Positions 7,479 to 13,221 of a DNA stretch of 13,221 bases are shown in pieces. A program made the translations under genes and the position numbers. The notes below the pieces were generated by a model. The model had not been told where the DNA came from. It worked only from the letters and a program-made list of their open reading frames with translations, and ran no database searches. The DNA comes from Flavobacteriaceae bacterium. GTDB lineage: Bacteria; Bacteroidota; Bacteroidia; Flavobacteriales; Flavobacteriaceae. Each line of letters starts with the position of its first letter. Position 1 is the first letter of the stretch. The stretch covers positions 1 to 13,221 of the forward strand of contig JAMOMG010000081.1 in the NCBI GenBank assembly GCA_027068695.1. Direction: 5' to 3'.

Positions 7479-8100
7479 TACCGTTTTTGTTTTGTTGGCA
7501 GGAGGGAAATCAGAAAGAATGGGTGTTGACAAAGGTTTGCTTAAATACCAACACATTTTTTGGATTTTAGAACAATTACATAGAGTTTCAAAAACAATAA
7601 TTTCTGAAGTTTTTATAGGATTAGGATATCATTATCAACATTATTTTAATGCAATTCCATGGTTTAAGAATGCACTATTAAAACCTGTCAACTTTAACGG
7701 ACTCGCTATAAGAATTGTTATAAACAAACACCCTGAGCTAGGTTCATTTTCTACATTACAATCTGTTTTAAAAGAAATTAAACCATCCAATAGTATCCTT
7801 TTAAATCCTATTGATATTCCTATTTTAAATTTTAAAGAATTGCAGAAAATAGTTGAAACCAATAATACAATTGTTATTCCAAGTTTTAAGGGCAAAAATG
7901 GACATCCTATAAAAATAAATTCTACTTTTTGGAAACAATTACTTACGGTTGATTTAAAAAATAAAGATGCTCGATTGGATTATCAACTAAAAAAATTTCC
8001 TACCAAAGACATTTCATTTATAAAAGTAAATGATGATTCTATAATTGAAAATTTAAATACAAAACAAGAATGGATTTCTTTTCTGAAGAAAAATATGTAA
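7468..8100 (+). CDS. MobA/MocA-type molybdenum cofactor nucleotidyltransferase
   Basis: The 210-residue protein is an NTP-transferase-fold enzyme expected to attach CMP or GMP to molybdopterin cofactor. The glycine-rich nucleotide loop LAGGKSERMGVDKGLL (10-25) is close to MobA (guanylyltransferase) in form. The metal-binding segment LNPIDIPIL follows near 112-120. GKNGHPIKI near 142-150 resembles the GHP motif of MocA, the cytidylyltransferase serving xanthine-dehydrogenase-family enzymes. Gene context (Fe-S subunit, large subunit, xdhC) favours the MocA role, since this enzyme family uses the cytosine dinucleotide form of the cofactor. The motif mix leaves MobA possible, so no symbol is given. 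The start overlaps the xdhC end by 11 bases; it is the last gene of the operon. Confidence 0.82.
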   Translation: MENDTVFVLLAGGKSERMGVDKGLLKYQHIFWILEQLHRVSKTIISEVFIGLGYHYQHYFNAIPWFKNALLKPVNFNGLAIRIVINKHPELGSFSTLQSVLKEIKPSNSILLNPIDIPILNFKELQKIVETNNTIVIPSFKGKNGHPIKINSTFWKQLLTVDLKNKDARLDYQLKKFPTKDISFIKVNDDSIIENLNTKQEWISFLKKNM

Positions 8101-8135
8101 ATACAACTTAACATTCTTACTATTTTAAAATTATA

Positions 8136-8165
8136 TTGTAATTTCAGCTTCTAATTATACATTTA
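8136..8165 (+). promoter_or_regulatory. candidate promoter of the M20 peptidase gene
   Basis: A TTG at 8136-8138 and TACATTTA at 8158-8165 are separated by 19 bases, the spacing usual for the Bacteroidota -33/-7 promoter. The -7 box matches TAnnTTTG except for its last base. It ends only four bases before the ATG at 8170, so transcription would start at or next to the start codon and the mRNA would be nearly or fully leaderless. Confidence 0.4.
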
Positions 8166-8169
8166 TACA

Positions 8170-9666
8170 ATGAAAAAACTTTTTCTAATTTGCTTTATCT
8201 CAAATATTTTTTTTAGTCTTGCTCAAGAACGTATTCAATTAAATACCCAAATAAAAAAATCTATTGAAGAACTTAAAGATTTTGTATCAATTCCTAATGA
8301 CGCTTTAAATAAAAATGATATTCAACAAAATATAGTATGGCTTACAACCAAATTTAAAGCTAGAGGTTTTAACGTTAAAGTATTGAAAACTGAAGGGTTA
8401 CCCTTATTTTTTGCTTCATTGCCAATACAAGAAAATAAGCCAACAGTATTATTTTATATGCATTTTGACGGACAATCTATAGAAGCTTCCAAATGGGAAC
8501 AAAAAAATCCTTATACAATAGTTTTAAAAGAGCAACGTAAAACTGGATGGAAAGAATTAAATTGGGATGAGTTAAATAAAACCATCAATTACAATTGGAG
8601 GCTTTTTGGAAGATCTACATCAGATGATAAAGGTCCTATTGTTATGTTACTTAATGCTATTGATTTACTCAAAAAAAATAATAAAGAAATTCCTTTTAAT
8701 GTAAAAGTCATTTTAGATAGCGAAGAAGAAAAAAGTAGCAAACCATTACCTAAAGCAGTAGCCGAAAATCGCACTCTTTTAAATGCTGATTTTTTAATTA
8801 TTAATGATGGCCCTGTACATCCTTCAAAAAAACCCACATTGGTGTTTGGGTGCAGAGGAATAACAACATTAACACTTACCACTTATGGGCCAATTACACC
8901 ACAACATAGTGGACATTATGGTAATTATGCCCCAAACCCTGTTTTTAAAATGGCTCATCTTTTAAGCAGTATGAAAGATAAAAATGGAAAAGTTCTTATC
9001 AAAGGCTATTATGATGGTATTGTAATAGATAAAACTACAGAGAAAATACTCAAAAGTGTACCAGATGATATTACAACGCTACATAATGCACTTGCGATAA
9101 ATTCTCCCGAAACTGTTGGTCATTTTTATCAAGAATCTTTACAATACCCATCTTTAAATGTTCGAGGAATTTCATCAGGTTGGGTTGGAGAAAAATCGAG
9201 AACTATTGTACCTGATAAAGCAACTGCAGAAATTGATATACGACTGGTTCCTGAAACAGATGGAAATACCTTAAAGAGTTTAATAAAAAAACATATTAAA
9301 AATCAAGGCTATTATATTACTTCAAAAGAACCTACACTAGAAGAACGAAAAAACTATGCAAACATTATAACTATTAAAGAAGGTTCTGTTACGAAACCTT
9401 TTAGAACAGATTTAGATAACCCTTATGGTATATGGATTGACAATATTTTAAGTTCAACTTTTAATACAGATGTTGTTAAAATTAGAATTATGGGAGGAAC
9501 AGTACCTATTTCACCTTTTATAAACGAGTTAAAAATCCCTGCTTTTATTGTACCCCTAGTAAATCCAGATAATAACCAACATAGCCCTAATGAAAATCTT
9601 GAAATTGGGCAAATTGCTTATGGAATACAAACATTTTATACTATTTTAAGCACACCTATTAATTAA
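8170..9666 (+). CDS. secreted M20-family metallopeptidase
   Basis: The 498-residue zinc hydrolase belongs to the M20 family (carnosinase/CNDP2-like branch) and would cleave a dipeptide or N-acyl amino acid outside the cytoplasm. The N-terminus MKKLFLICFISNIFFSLAQ is a signal peptide, with likely cleavage near SLA|Q. The metal and catalytic residues are all in order: His98 and Asp100 (MHFDGQ), the bridging Asp152 (SDDKGP), the catalytic/ligand pair Glu186-Glu187 (DSEEEKSS), Asp213 (INDGP) and His471 (NQHSPNENL). The dimerisation-domain motif QHSGHYGNYAPNP is also present. It therefore looks catalytically intact. It stands 69 bases after the molybdenum operon with its own putative promoter, so a functional link is not implied. 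Its 3' end overlaps the convergent SulP gene by eight bases. Confidence 0.92.
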   Translation: MKKLFLICFISNIFFSLAQERIQLNTQIKKSIEELKDFVSIPNDALNKNDIQQNIVWLTTKFKARGFNVKVLKTEGLPLFFASLPIQENKPTVLFYMHFDGQSIEASKWEQKNPYTIVLKEQRKTGWKELNWDELNKTINYNWRLFGRSTSDDKGPIVMLLNAIDLLKKNNKEIPFNVKVILDSEEEKSSKPLPKAVAENRTLLNADFLIINDGPVHPSKKPTLVFGCRGITTLTLTTYGPITPQHSGHYGNYAPNPVFKMAHLLSSMKDKNGKVLIKGYYDGIVIDKTTEKILKSVPDDITTLHNALAINSPETVGHFYQESLQYPSLNVRGISSGWVGEKSRTIVPDKATAEIDIRLVPETDGNTLKSLIKKHIKNQGYYITSKEPTLEERKNYANIITIKEGSVTKPFRTDLDNPYGIWIDNILSSTFNTDVVKIRIMGGTVPISPFINELKIPAFIVPLVNPDNNQHSPNENLEIGQIAYGIQTFYTILSTPIN

Positions 9667-11263
9667 ATGCTTCAGGGTTTTCTACAACGTGATATCTTGG
9701 ATCATCAATATCATTTATAATTACCTCTTTAAATTTGGGATTGCTTTTATATAGTAACTGTTTACACTCTTCACTTAAATGTTTTAAATAAATAGTTTTT
9801 CCAACTGATTGGTATTTTTCAACTATGTTAGAAACTGCTTCTAACGCTGAATGATCACTAATTCGTGATTCAATAAAATCTATTTCAACACTCTCAGGAT
9901 CATTTTTAACATCAAATTTTTCATTAAAGGCAGCAATTGATCCAAAAAATAGTGGTCCCCAAATTTCATATACCTTTGTACCATCATCTTTTATTGTTTT
10001 ACGTGCTCTAATTCTTTTTGCATTTTCCCAAGAAAAAACCAATGCACTTACAATAACCCCGGCAATGACTGCTATTGCTAAATCAAAAATAACTGTTAAT
10101 GCTGAAACCAATATCAACACAAATAAATCTGTTTTAGGGATTTTATTTATAATTCTAAAACTACTCCAAGCAAAAGTTCCAACAACAACCATAAACATAA
10201 CTCCAACCAAAGCTGCAATAGGTACTTGTTCAATATATGATGATCCAAACACTATGAAAAACAATAACATTAATGCAGCTACAATACCTGATAGTCTTCC
10301 TCTACCTCCACCTTTAATATTTATAATAGACTGACCAATCATGGCACAACCACCCATTCCACCAAATAAACCTGTAATAATATTTGCACCACCTTGTGCT
10401 ACACATTCCTTATTCCCATTACCACGAGTTTCAGTCAAATCATCAATTAAATTTAATGTCATTAAAGATTCTATTAAACCAATGGCAGCTAAAATTAAAG
10501 CATAAGGAAGAATAAATGTAATAGATTCCCAAGTAAATGGAATTTTAGAAAATGTTTCTAAATGCAATGTTGGCAAACCACCCTTTAATCCTTCTCCACC
10601 TCCATCCTTAATAAATGAACCAACCGTTGCAACATCTAAATTTGCGAAAATTGCAATAGAACTTACTACAATTATTGCTATTAAGGCTTCTGGTAATTTT
10701 TGAGCCTGTTTAATTTTTGGCAAACCCCACATAATAATCATAGTCAAGGCGACCAATCCAACCATAATGTATAATTGATTTCCTTGTAGCCAGATTTTAT
10801 TTCCTTCTACCGTTTTTTTGAACATTCCTAACTGAGAAATAAAAATAACAATTGCCAAACCATTTACAAACCCCATCATAACAGGATGTGGTATTAACCG
10901 AACAAATTTCCCCAATTTCAAAACACCAGCTAAAACTTGAATAATTCCCATTAAAATTACAGTAGCAAATAAATAGTACAGTCCCAAATTTTCATCAGGA
11001 TTTCCCATAGCATTACCTTTTGCTACAAGCGTAACCATTACAACAGCTAAAGCTCCTGTGGCACCTGAAATCATACCAGGTCTACCACCAAAAATAGCCG
11101 TAATCAAACCAACCATAAATGCGGCATATAAACCTACTAATGGATCTACCCCTGCTACAAAGGCAAAAGCAACCGCCTCAGGAACCAGTGCTAATGCTAC
11201 TGTTACCCCAGAAAATATATCATTTCTAACATTGGTAACTCGCTTTCTAATAAATTTAGCCAT
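9659..11263 (-). CDS. SulP/SLC26-family anion transporter with STAS domain
   Basis: The 534-residue inner-membrane transporter has the SulP fold. The N-terminal segment RNDIFSGVTVALALVPEAVA and PLVGLYAAF are typical of the first helices, followed by many hydrophobic segments up to about residue 410 (14 expected for the family). GGMGGCAMIGQS (301-312) followed by a GGRGRLSG loop is a family landmark. A cytosolic STAS domain begins near WGPLFFGS (from Trp435) and contains IDFIESRISDHSALEAV. Substrates of this family include sulfate, bicarbonate and other anions; nothing here decides between them, and no sulfate-assimilation or carbonic-anhydrase gene is adjacent. The start ATG at 11263 directly precedes the conserved first helix region. 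It converges on the M20 peptidase gene. Confidence 0.93.
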   Translation of the reverse strand: MAKFIRKRVTNVRNDIFSGVTVALALVPEAVAFAFVAGVDPLVGLYAAFMVGLITAIFGGRPGMISGATGALAVVMVTLVAKGNAMGNPDENLGLYYLFATVILMGIIQVLAGVLKLGKFVRLIPHPVMMGFVNGLAIVIFISQLGMFKKTVEGNKIWLQGNQLYIMVGLVALTMIIMWGLPKIKQAQKLPEALIAIIVVSSIAIFANLDVATVGSFIKDGGGEGLKGGLPTLHLETFSKIPFTWESITFILPYALILAAIGLIESLMTLNLIDDLTETRGNGNKECVAQGGANIITGLFGGMGGCAMIGQSIINIKGGGRGRLSGIVAALMLLFFIVFGSSYIEQVPIAALVGVMFMVVVGTFAWSSFRIINKIPKTDLFVLILVSALTVIFDLAIAVIAGVIVSALVFSWENAKRIRARKTIKDDGTKVYEIWGPLFFGSIAAFNEKFDVKNDPESVEIDFIESRISDHSALEAVSNIVEKYQSVGKTIYLKHLSEECKQLLYKSNPKFKEVIINDIDDPRYHVVENPEAFN

Positions 11264-11286
11264 AGATATTTATTTACAAAAAGCGG

Positions 11287-11294
11287 CAAATATA
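11287..11294 (-). promoter_or_regulatory. candidate -7 element TATATTTG of the SulP gene
   Basis: Read on the minus strand this is an exact TAnnTTTG match, with 23 bases between it and the SulP start codon. No TTG is seen at the expected -33 position. The 11264-11386 gap otherwise holds only AT-rich DNA, and I see no terminator for the upstream NUDIX gene in it, so read-through into the transporter gene is possible. Confidence 0.45.
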
Positions 11295-11386
11295 GGGTAA
11301 TTATATGAATTGATATAGAATAATTGTGATTGATGCTAATTTACACATAACAGACTGAAAATCTATTATATATTAACAATTTAGAA

Positions 11387-11980
11387 TCATTTTTTAAACA
11401 AAAGTTTTATATTCTCGTATGTATTAAGTAGCGCTTTTTCTGTTTCAACTTTATTTTTAAAAACCGCTTGAGTTATGGCTTCCTCTAACTGTGGTTTTAA
11501 TTTCCCATTAAAATTGGTATTCATTAAAAACCAATACGTAATTTTTAAAATAAACTTTCCTTCTCTAACAAAAATATGATATGTAGTTTGTAATTCTTTT
11601 TCAATTTTTAAATCTGTAATACCACACTCTTCTTTAACCTCTCTAATAGCACATTGCGCTATAGACTCTCCTTTTTCCAATTTACCTTTTGGTAAATCCC
11701 ATTTATGAAACCTATAAATAAAAAGCACATCATTATTTGTATTTATAACCTTACCTCCCGCTGCCTCCTGAATTGTAAATTTTAATTTAAATTGTTCCCA
11801 ACACTCTTCTACATTATCACACACCAAGTAAATTCCCTTGTGTTTATTTTGAAAAAAATCTTCTACAATTTTTAGAACAGCAACACTTTTGAAGTCTATT
11901 TTTTCAAAACCTGTTGAAATCTTCTTATTATCTGTCAAAATTATTGGACAGTCATTCACAAAAACTTTATACATTTGCAT
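11387..11980 (-). CDS. NUDIX hydrolase
   Basis: The 197-residue protein hydrolyses a nucleoside diphosphate linked to another moiety; the exact substrate is unknown. A full Nudix box GX5EX7REUXEEXGU is visible at about residues 99-121: GKLEKGE, seven residues, then REVKEECGI. It is preceded by HKWDLPKG, a common lead-in. The start is taken at ATG 11980 (MQMYKVFVND); ATG 11974 (MYKVFVND) is equally plausible. A longer in-frame extension to 12070 is rejected because it lies antisense inside pyrE. About 90 residues precede the box, more than in minimal Nudix enzymes, but I recognise no named domain in them. It is head-to-head with pyrE with a single base between the chosen start codons, so their expression is probably linked. 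Confidence 0.9.
   Translation of the reverse strand: MQMYKVFVNDCPIILTDNKKISTGFEKIDFKSVAVLKIVEDFFQNKHKGIYLVCDNVEECWEQFKLKFTIQEAAGGKVINTNNDVLFIYRFHKWDLPKGKLEKGESIAQCAIREVKEECGITDLKIEKELQTTYHIFVREGKFILKITYWFLMNTNFNGKLKPQLEEAITQAVFKNKVETEKALLNTYENIKLLFKK
11944..11977 (+). promoter_or_regulatory. candidate pyrE promoter (inside the NUDIX gene)
   Basis: TTG at 11944-11946 and an exact -7 element TACATTTG at 11970-11977 are 23 bases apart, at the upper end of accepted Bacteroidota spacing. The -7 element ends four bases before the pyrE ATG at 11982, predicting a leaderless or nearly leaderless transcript. The element lies within the first codons of the divergent NUDIX gene. Confidence 0.5.
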
Positions 11981-11981
11981 T

Positions 11982-12623
11982 ATGGTTATGAACAAAGATA
12001 CTGCAAAAAAAACAGCTGAAATTTTATTGCAAATAAAAGCTATTAAATTACAGCCAAAAGATCCGTTCACTTGGGCTTCAGGATGGAAATCACCTATTTA
12101 TTGTGATAATAGAACTACGTTATCTTATCCTAAAATAAGAACTTATTTAAGAGAAAATTTAGCCAAAATTATTGAAGATGAATACGGAAGGCCCGATGTA
12201 ATTGCAGGTGTAGCTACAGGTGCTATAGCTATAGGTGCTTTAGTTGCCCAACAATTAAATATACCCTTTATTTATGTTAGGCCAGAAGCAAAAAAACATG
12301 GAAGAAAGAATCAGATTGAAGGCTTTTTGGAAAAAAATAAAAATGTAGTAGTAGTTGAAGATTTAATTAGCACCGGTAAAAGTAGCCTCAACGCAGTTGC
12401 TGCTTTGAAAGAAGAAGGAGCTAATGTAAAAGGAATGGTTGCTATTTTTTCGTATGGATTTGATGTTGCTACAAACAACTTCAAAGCAGCCAATGTGAAA
12501 TTAAATACATTGAGTGATTACAAACATTTATTAGAACAATCGATTGATAGTAACTATATTTCAAAAAATGAATTAGACACACTTCAACAATGGAGAGAAA
12601 ATCCAAGTAAATGGAAACAATAA
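11982..12623 (+). CDS. pyrE: orotate phosphoribosyltransferase
   Basis: PyrE joins orotate and PRPP to give orotidine 5'-phosphate in de novo pyrimidine synthesis in the cytosol. The 213-residue protein shows the N-terminal block PFTWASGWKSPIYCDNR, the flexible catalytic loop PEAKKHGRKNQIEG (about 101-114, with Lys104/Lys105) and the PRPP-binding motif VVVVEDLISTGKSS (about 122-135, with Glu126-Asp127). Length is normal. The ATG at 11982 (MVMNKDTAKK) is preferred because the family N-terminus usually has two or three residues before the NKDTAKK-like helix; ATG 11988 is an alternative. A longer in-frame start at 11889 is rejected since it would run antisense through the NUDIX gene. Only ten bases separate it from the next gene, so the two are probably co-transcribed. 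Confidence 0.96.
   Translation: MVMNKDTAKKTAEILLQIKAIKLQPKDPFTWASGWKSPIYCDNRTTLSYPKIRTYLRENLAKIIEDEYGRPDVIAGVATGAIAIGALVAQQLNIPFIYVRPEAKKHGRKNQIEGFLEKNKNVVVVEDLISTGKSSLNAVAALKEEGANVKGMVAIFSYGFDVATNNFKAANVKLNTLSDYKHLLEQSIDSNYISKNELDTLQQWRENPSKWKQ
11993..12000 (-). promoter_or_regulatory. candidate -7 element TATCTTTG of the NUDIX gene (inside pyrE)
   Basis: This is an exact TAnnTTTG match on the minus strand, 12 bases before the NUDIX ATG at 11980. The nearest plausible TTG upstream (12030-12032 on the plus strand) is 29 bases away, too far, so only the -7 half supports the call. It lies within the first codons of pyrE. Confidence 0.38.
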
Positions 12624-12633
12624 ACAGAAAAAC

Positions 12634-13023
12634 ATGAATTTAGAAAGCAAAAAATCAACCATCAACAAATCTCAAAAAGAATTCTTCGAATTTTTAAGTA
12701 ATTTGGAAAATTTCAGACAACTAATGCCCGAGAATATAGAAAAATTTGAAGTAGATGGTGAATCATTTATTTTTAGTTTAAAGGGAATGCCTGAAATTAG
12801 ACTAGTAGTAAAAGAAAGACAAGAATTTGACAAAATTATTTTAGGAGCTGCAAGCAGTAAGTTAAATTTTACTTTAACAACATTAATAGCTGAAATTACT
12901 GATAATAGTTGTGAAACTCAATTATTATTTGAGGGAGATTTTAACCCTATGATGGCTATGATGGTAAAAAAACCACTTCAAAAATTTATTGATACTTTAT
13001 CAGAAAAGGCAGAAAATTTATAA
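12634..13023 (+). CDS. small SRPBCC-fold protein downstream of pyrE
   Basis: The 129-residue protein resembles the SRPBCC (START/Bet v 1-like) lipid- or ligand-binding fold. It begins with a strand containing NLESKKSTINKSQ, then a helix EFFEFLSNLENFRQLMPENI typical of polyketide-cyclase/CoxG-like members. Alternating beta strands follow, and a long C-terminal helix (about 107-129). No signal peptide or membrane segment is seen, so it should be cytosolic. It has no catalytic motif I can name, and its ligand and biological role are unknown. The ten-base gap to pyrE implies co-transcription. From memory of flavobacterial genomes, this pairing beside a biotin ligase gene recurs, which suggests conserved context rather than a defined function. 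Confidence 0.75.
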   Translation: MNLESKKSTINKSQKEFFEFLSNLENFRQLMPENIEKFEVDGESFIFSLKGMPEIRLVVKERQEFDKIILGAASSKLNFTLTTLIAEITDNSCETQLLFEGDFNPMMAMMVKKPLQKFIDTLSEKAENL

Positions 13024-13034
13024 TAATTTTACTT

Positions 13035-13221
13035 TTAACTACTTGCAAATTTAATTTCTTTTAAGTTGAATTTGCAAGTTTTTTTATTTTCTAATTCAAC
13101 TACAAGTCTGCCACTTTCACTTATATCAATGATTTTTCCTAAAAAAACCTTTCCTCTATTATCTTTAAACATTGTAGGCTTATTATAATTGTATAGTGAA
13201 TTTATATAAAGATTTTTTAGC
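13035..13221 (-). CDS. birA: biotin-[acetyl-CoA-carboxylase] ligase, C-terminal end (partial)
   Basis: The last 62 codons of a minus-strand gene run off the right edge in frame and end at TAA 13037-13035. The visible part includes LYNYNKPTMFKDNRGKVFLG, then KIIDISESGRLVVELE and the ending FNLKEIKF. This is the small beta-barrel domain at the C-terminus of class I biotin protein ligases: a KP-F-D--G-F-G-I-GIS--G-L pattern and the closing LKE. The enzyme attaches biotin to carboxylase carrier proteins via biotinyl-AMP; its catalytic domain lies outside the window. There is no DNA-binding domain to assess here. It converges on the SRPBCC gene, leaving 11 bases between stops. Confidence 0.85.
   Translation of the reverse strand, partial: LKNLYINSLYNYNKPTMFKDNRGKVFLGKIIDISESGRLVVELENKKTCKFNLKEIKFASS
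13041..13085 (+). terminator. intrinsic terminator of the pyrE-SRPBCC unit, inside the birA coding region
   Basis: ACTTGCAAATT (13041-13051) pairs perfectly with AATTTGCAAGT (13069-13079), an 11-bp stem with a 17-base loop, followed by a run of T residues to 13085. It lies 18 bases after the SRPBCC stop. In the minus direction the stem is not followed by a T-run, so it works for the plus-strand unit only. The stem overlaps the last codons of the biotin ligase gene. Confidence 0.78.

Noticed and set aside
8120..8145. AAATTA-TATTG-TAATTT inverted repeat as a terminator for the molybdenum operon
   Set aside because: The stem is six A-T pairs with no following T-run, and it overlaps the better-supported TTG of the M20 gene promoter.
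9659..11263. Naming the SulP protein a sulfate or a bicarbonate (BicA-like) transporter
   Set aside because: The sequence supports the family and its STAS domain but no substrate-defining residue or adjacent pathway gene, so a specific substrate would be a guess.
10065..11300. Plus-strand open frames at 10065-10334 and 11058-11300
   Set aside because: They are antisense shadows of the SulP gene; their compositions simply mirror its hydrophobic codons.
11889..11981. Possible longer PyrE beginning at 11889
   Set aside because: The extra residues have no PyrE similarity and would be antisense to the NUDIX N-terminus; the PyrE family begins near MVMNKDTAKK.
11981..12070. Possible 30-residue N-terminal extension of the NUDIX protein
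   Set aside because: It lies wholly antisense to the conserved start of PyrE, and the family-like N-terminus MYKVFVND begins at 11974-11980.
1..13221. Search for CRISPR arrays, insertion sequences, phage, toxin-antitoxin or defence modules, tRNA and rRNA
   Set aside because: No regularly spaced repeats, transposase motifs, terminal inverted repeats, paired small ORFs or cloverleaf-like sequences were seen; nearly all bases are accounted for by ordinary genes.

Overview
This window is chromosomal DNA from an AT-rich Bacteroidota bacterium, most likely of the Flavobacteriaceae. The evidence is the strongly A/T-biased codon use, the lack of recognisable Shine-Dalgarno sequences, several matches to the Bacteroidota promoter -7 element TAnnTTTG, and the protein repertoire (an LpxD with an IAHN motif, a topoisomerase III with two C-terminal zinc ribbons, and a pyrE / SRPBCC / biotin-ligase neighbourhood). 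The genus cannot be fixed from the sequence alone.

Layout. Bases 1-815 (minus) hold the N-terminal 271 codons of lpxD (lipid A synthesis), running off the left edge. A 206-base divergent intergenic region separates it from topB (1022-3370), which overlaps an RluE-type rRNA pseudouridine synthase gene (3351-3938) by 20 bases. A weak AT-only terminator and a 21-bp palindrome with an extra half-site then lead into a four-gene cluster (4068-8100). It encodes a two-subunit molybdenum hydroxylase of the isoquinoline-oxidoreductase type (2Fe-2S subunit plus a large subunit with a Tat/lipoprotein leader), an XdhC-type maturation factor and a MobA/MocA-type nucleotidyltransferase. Gene spacings there are an ATGA overlap, 7 bases and an 11-base overlap, which implies one operon. 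A secreted M20 metallopeptidase follows (8170-9666). It converges on a SulP-family anion transporter (9659-11263, minus), and the two stop codons share one 8-bp palindrome. The right part holds a NUDIX hydrolase (11387-11980, minus) head-to-head with pyrE (11982-12623). An SRPBCC-domain protein gene (12634-13023) follows, then the 3' end of a convergent biotin-protein ligase gene (13035-13221, minus), with the terminator for the pyrE unit lying inside the ligase's coding sequence.

Functional reading. Most of the window is housekeeping: lipid A, DNA topology, rRNA modification, pyrimidine salvage/synthesis and biotinylation. The accessory part is the molybdo-hydroxylase operon. Its large subunit is predicted to be exported folded by Tat carrying the Fe-S subunit with it, after cofactor tailoring by the nucleotidyltransferase and XdhC. 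Its substrate cannot be read from the sequence. I found no CRISPR array, insertion sequence, tRNA, rRNA, phage gene or defence system, and no convincing previously undescribed multi-gene system. The points most worth a second look are regulatory: the one-base gap between the opposed NUDIX and pyrE start codons with interlocking promoters, the possibly leaderless pyrE and M20 mRNAs, the candidate operator before the molybdo-hydroxylase operon, and the overlapping ends of convergent genes.
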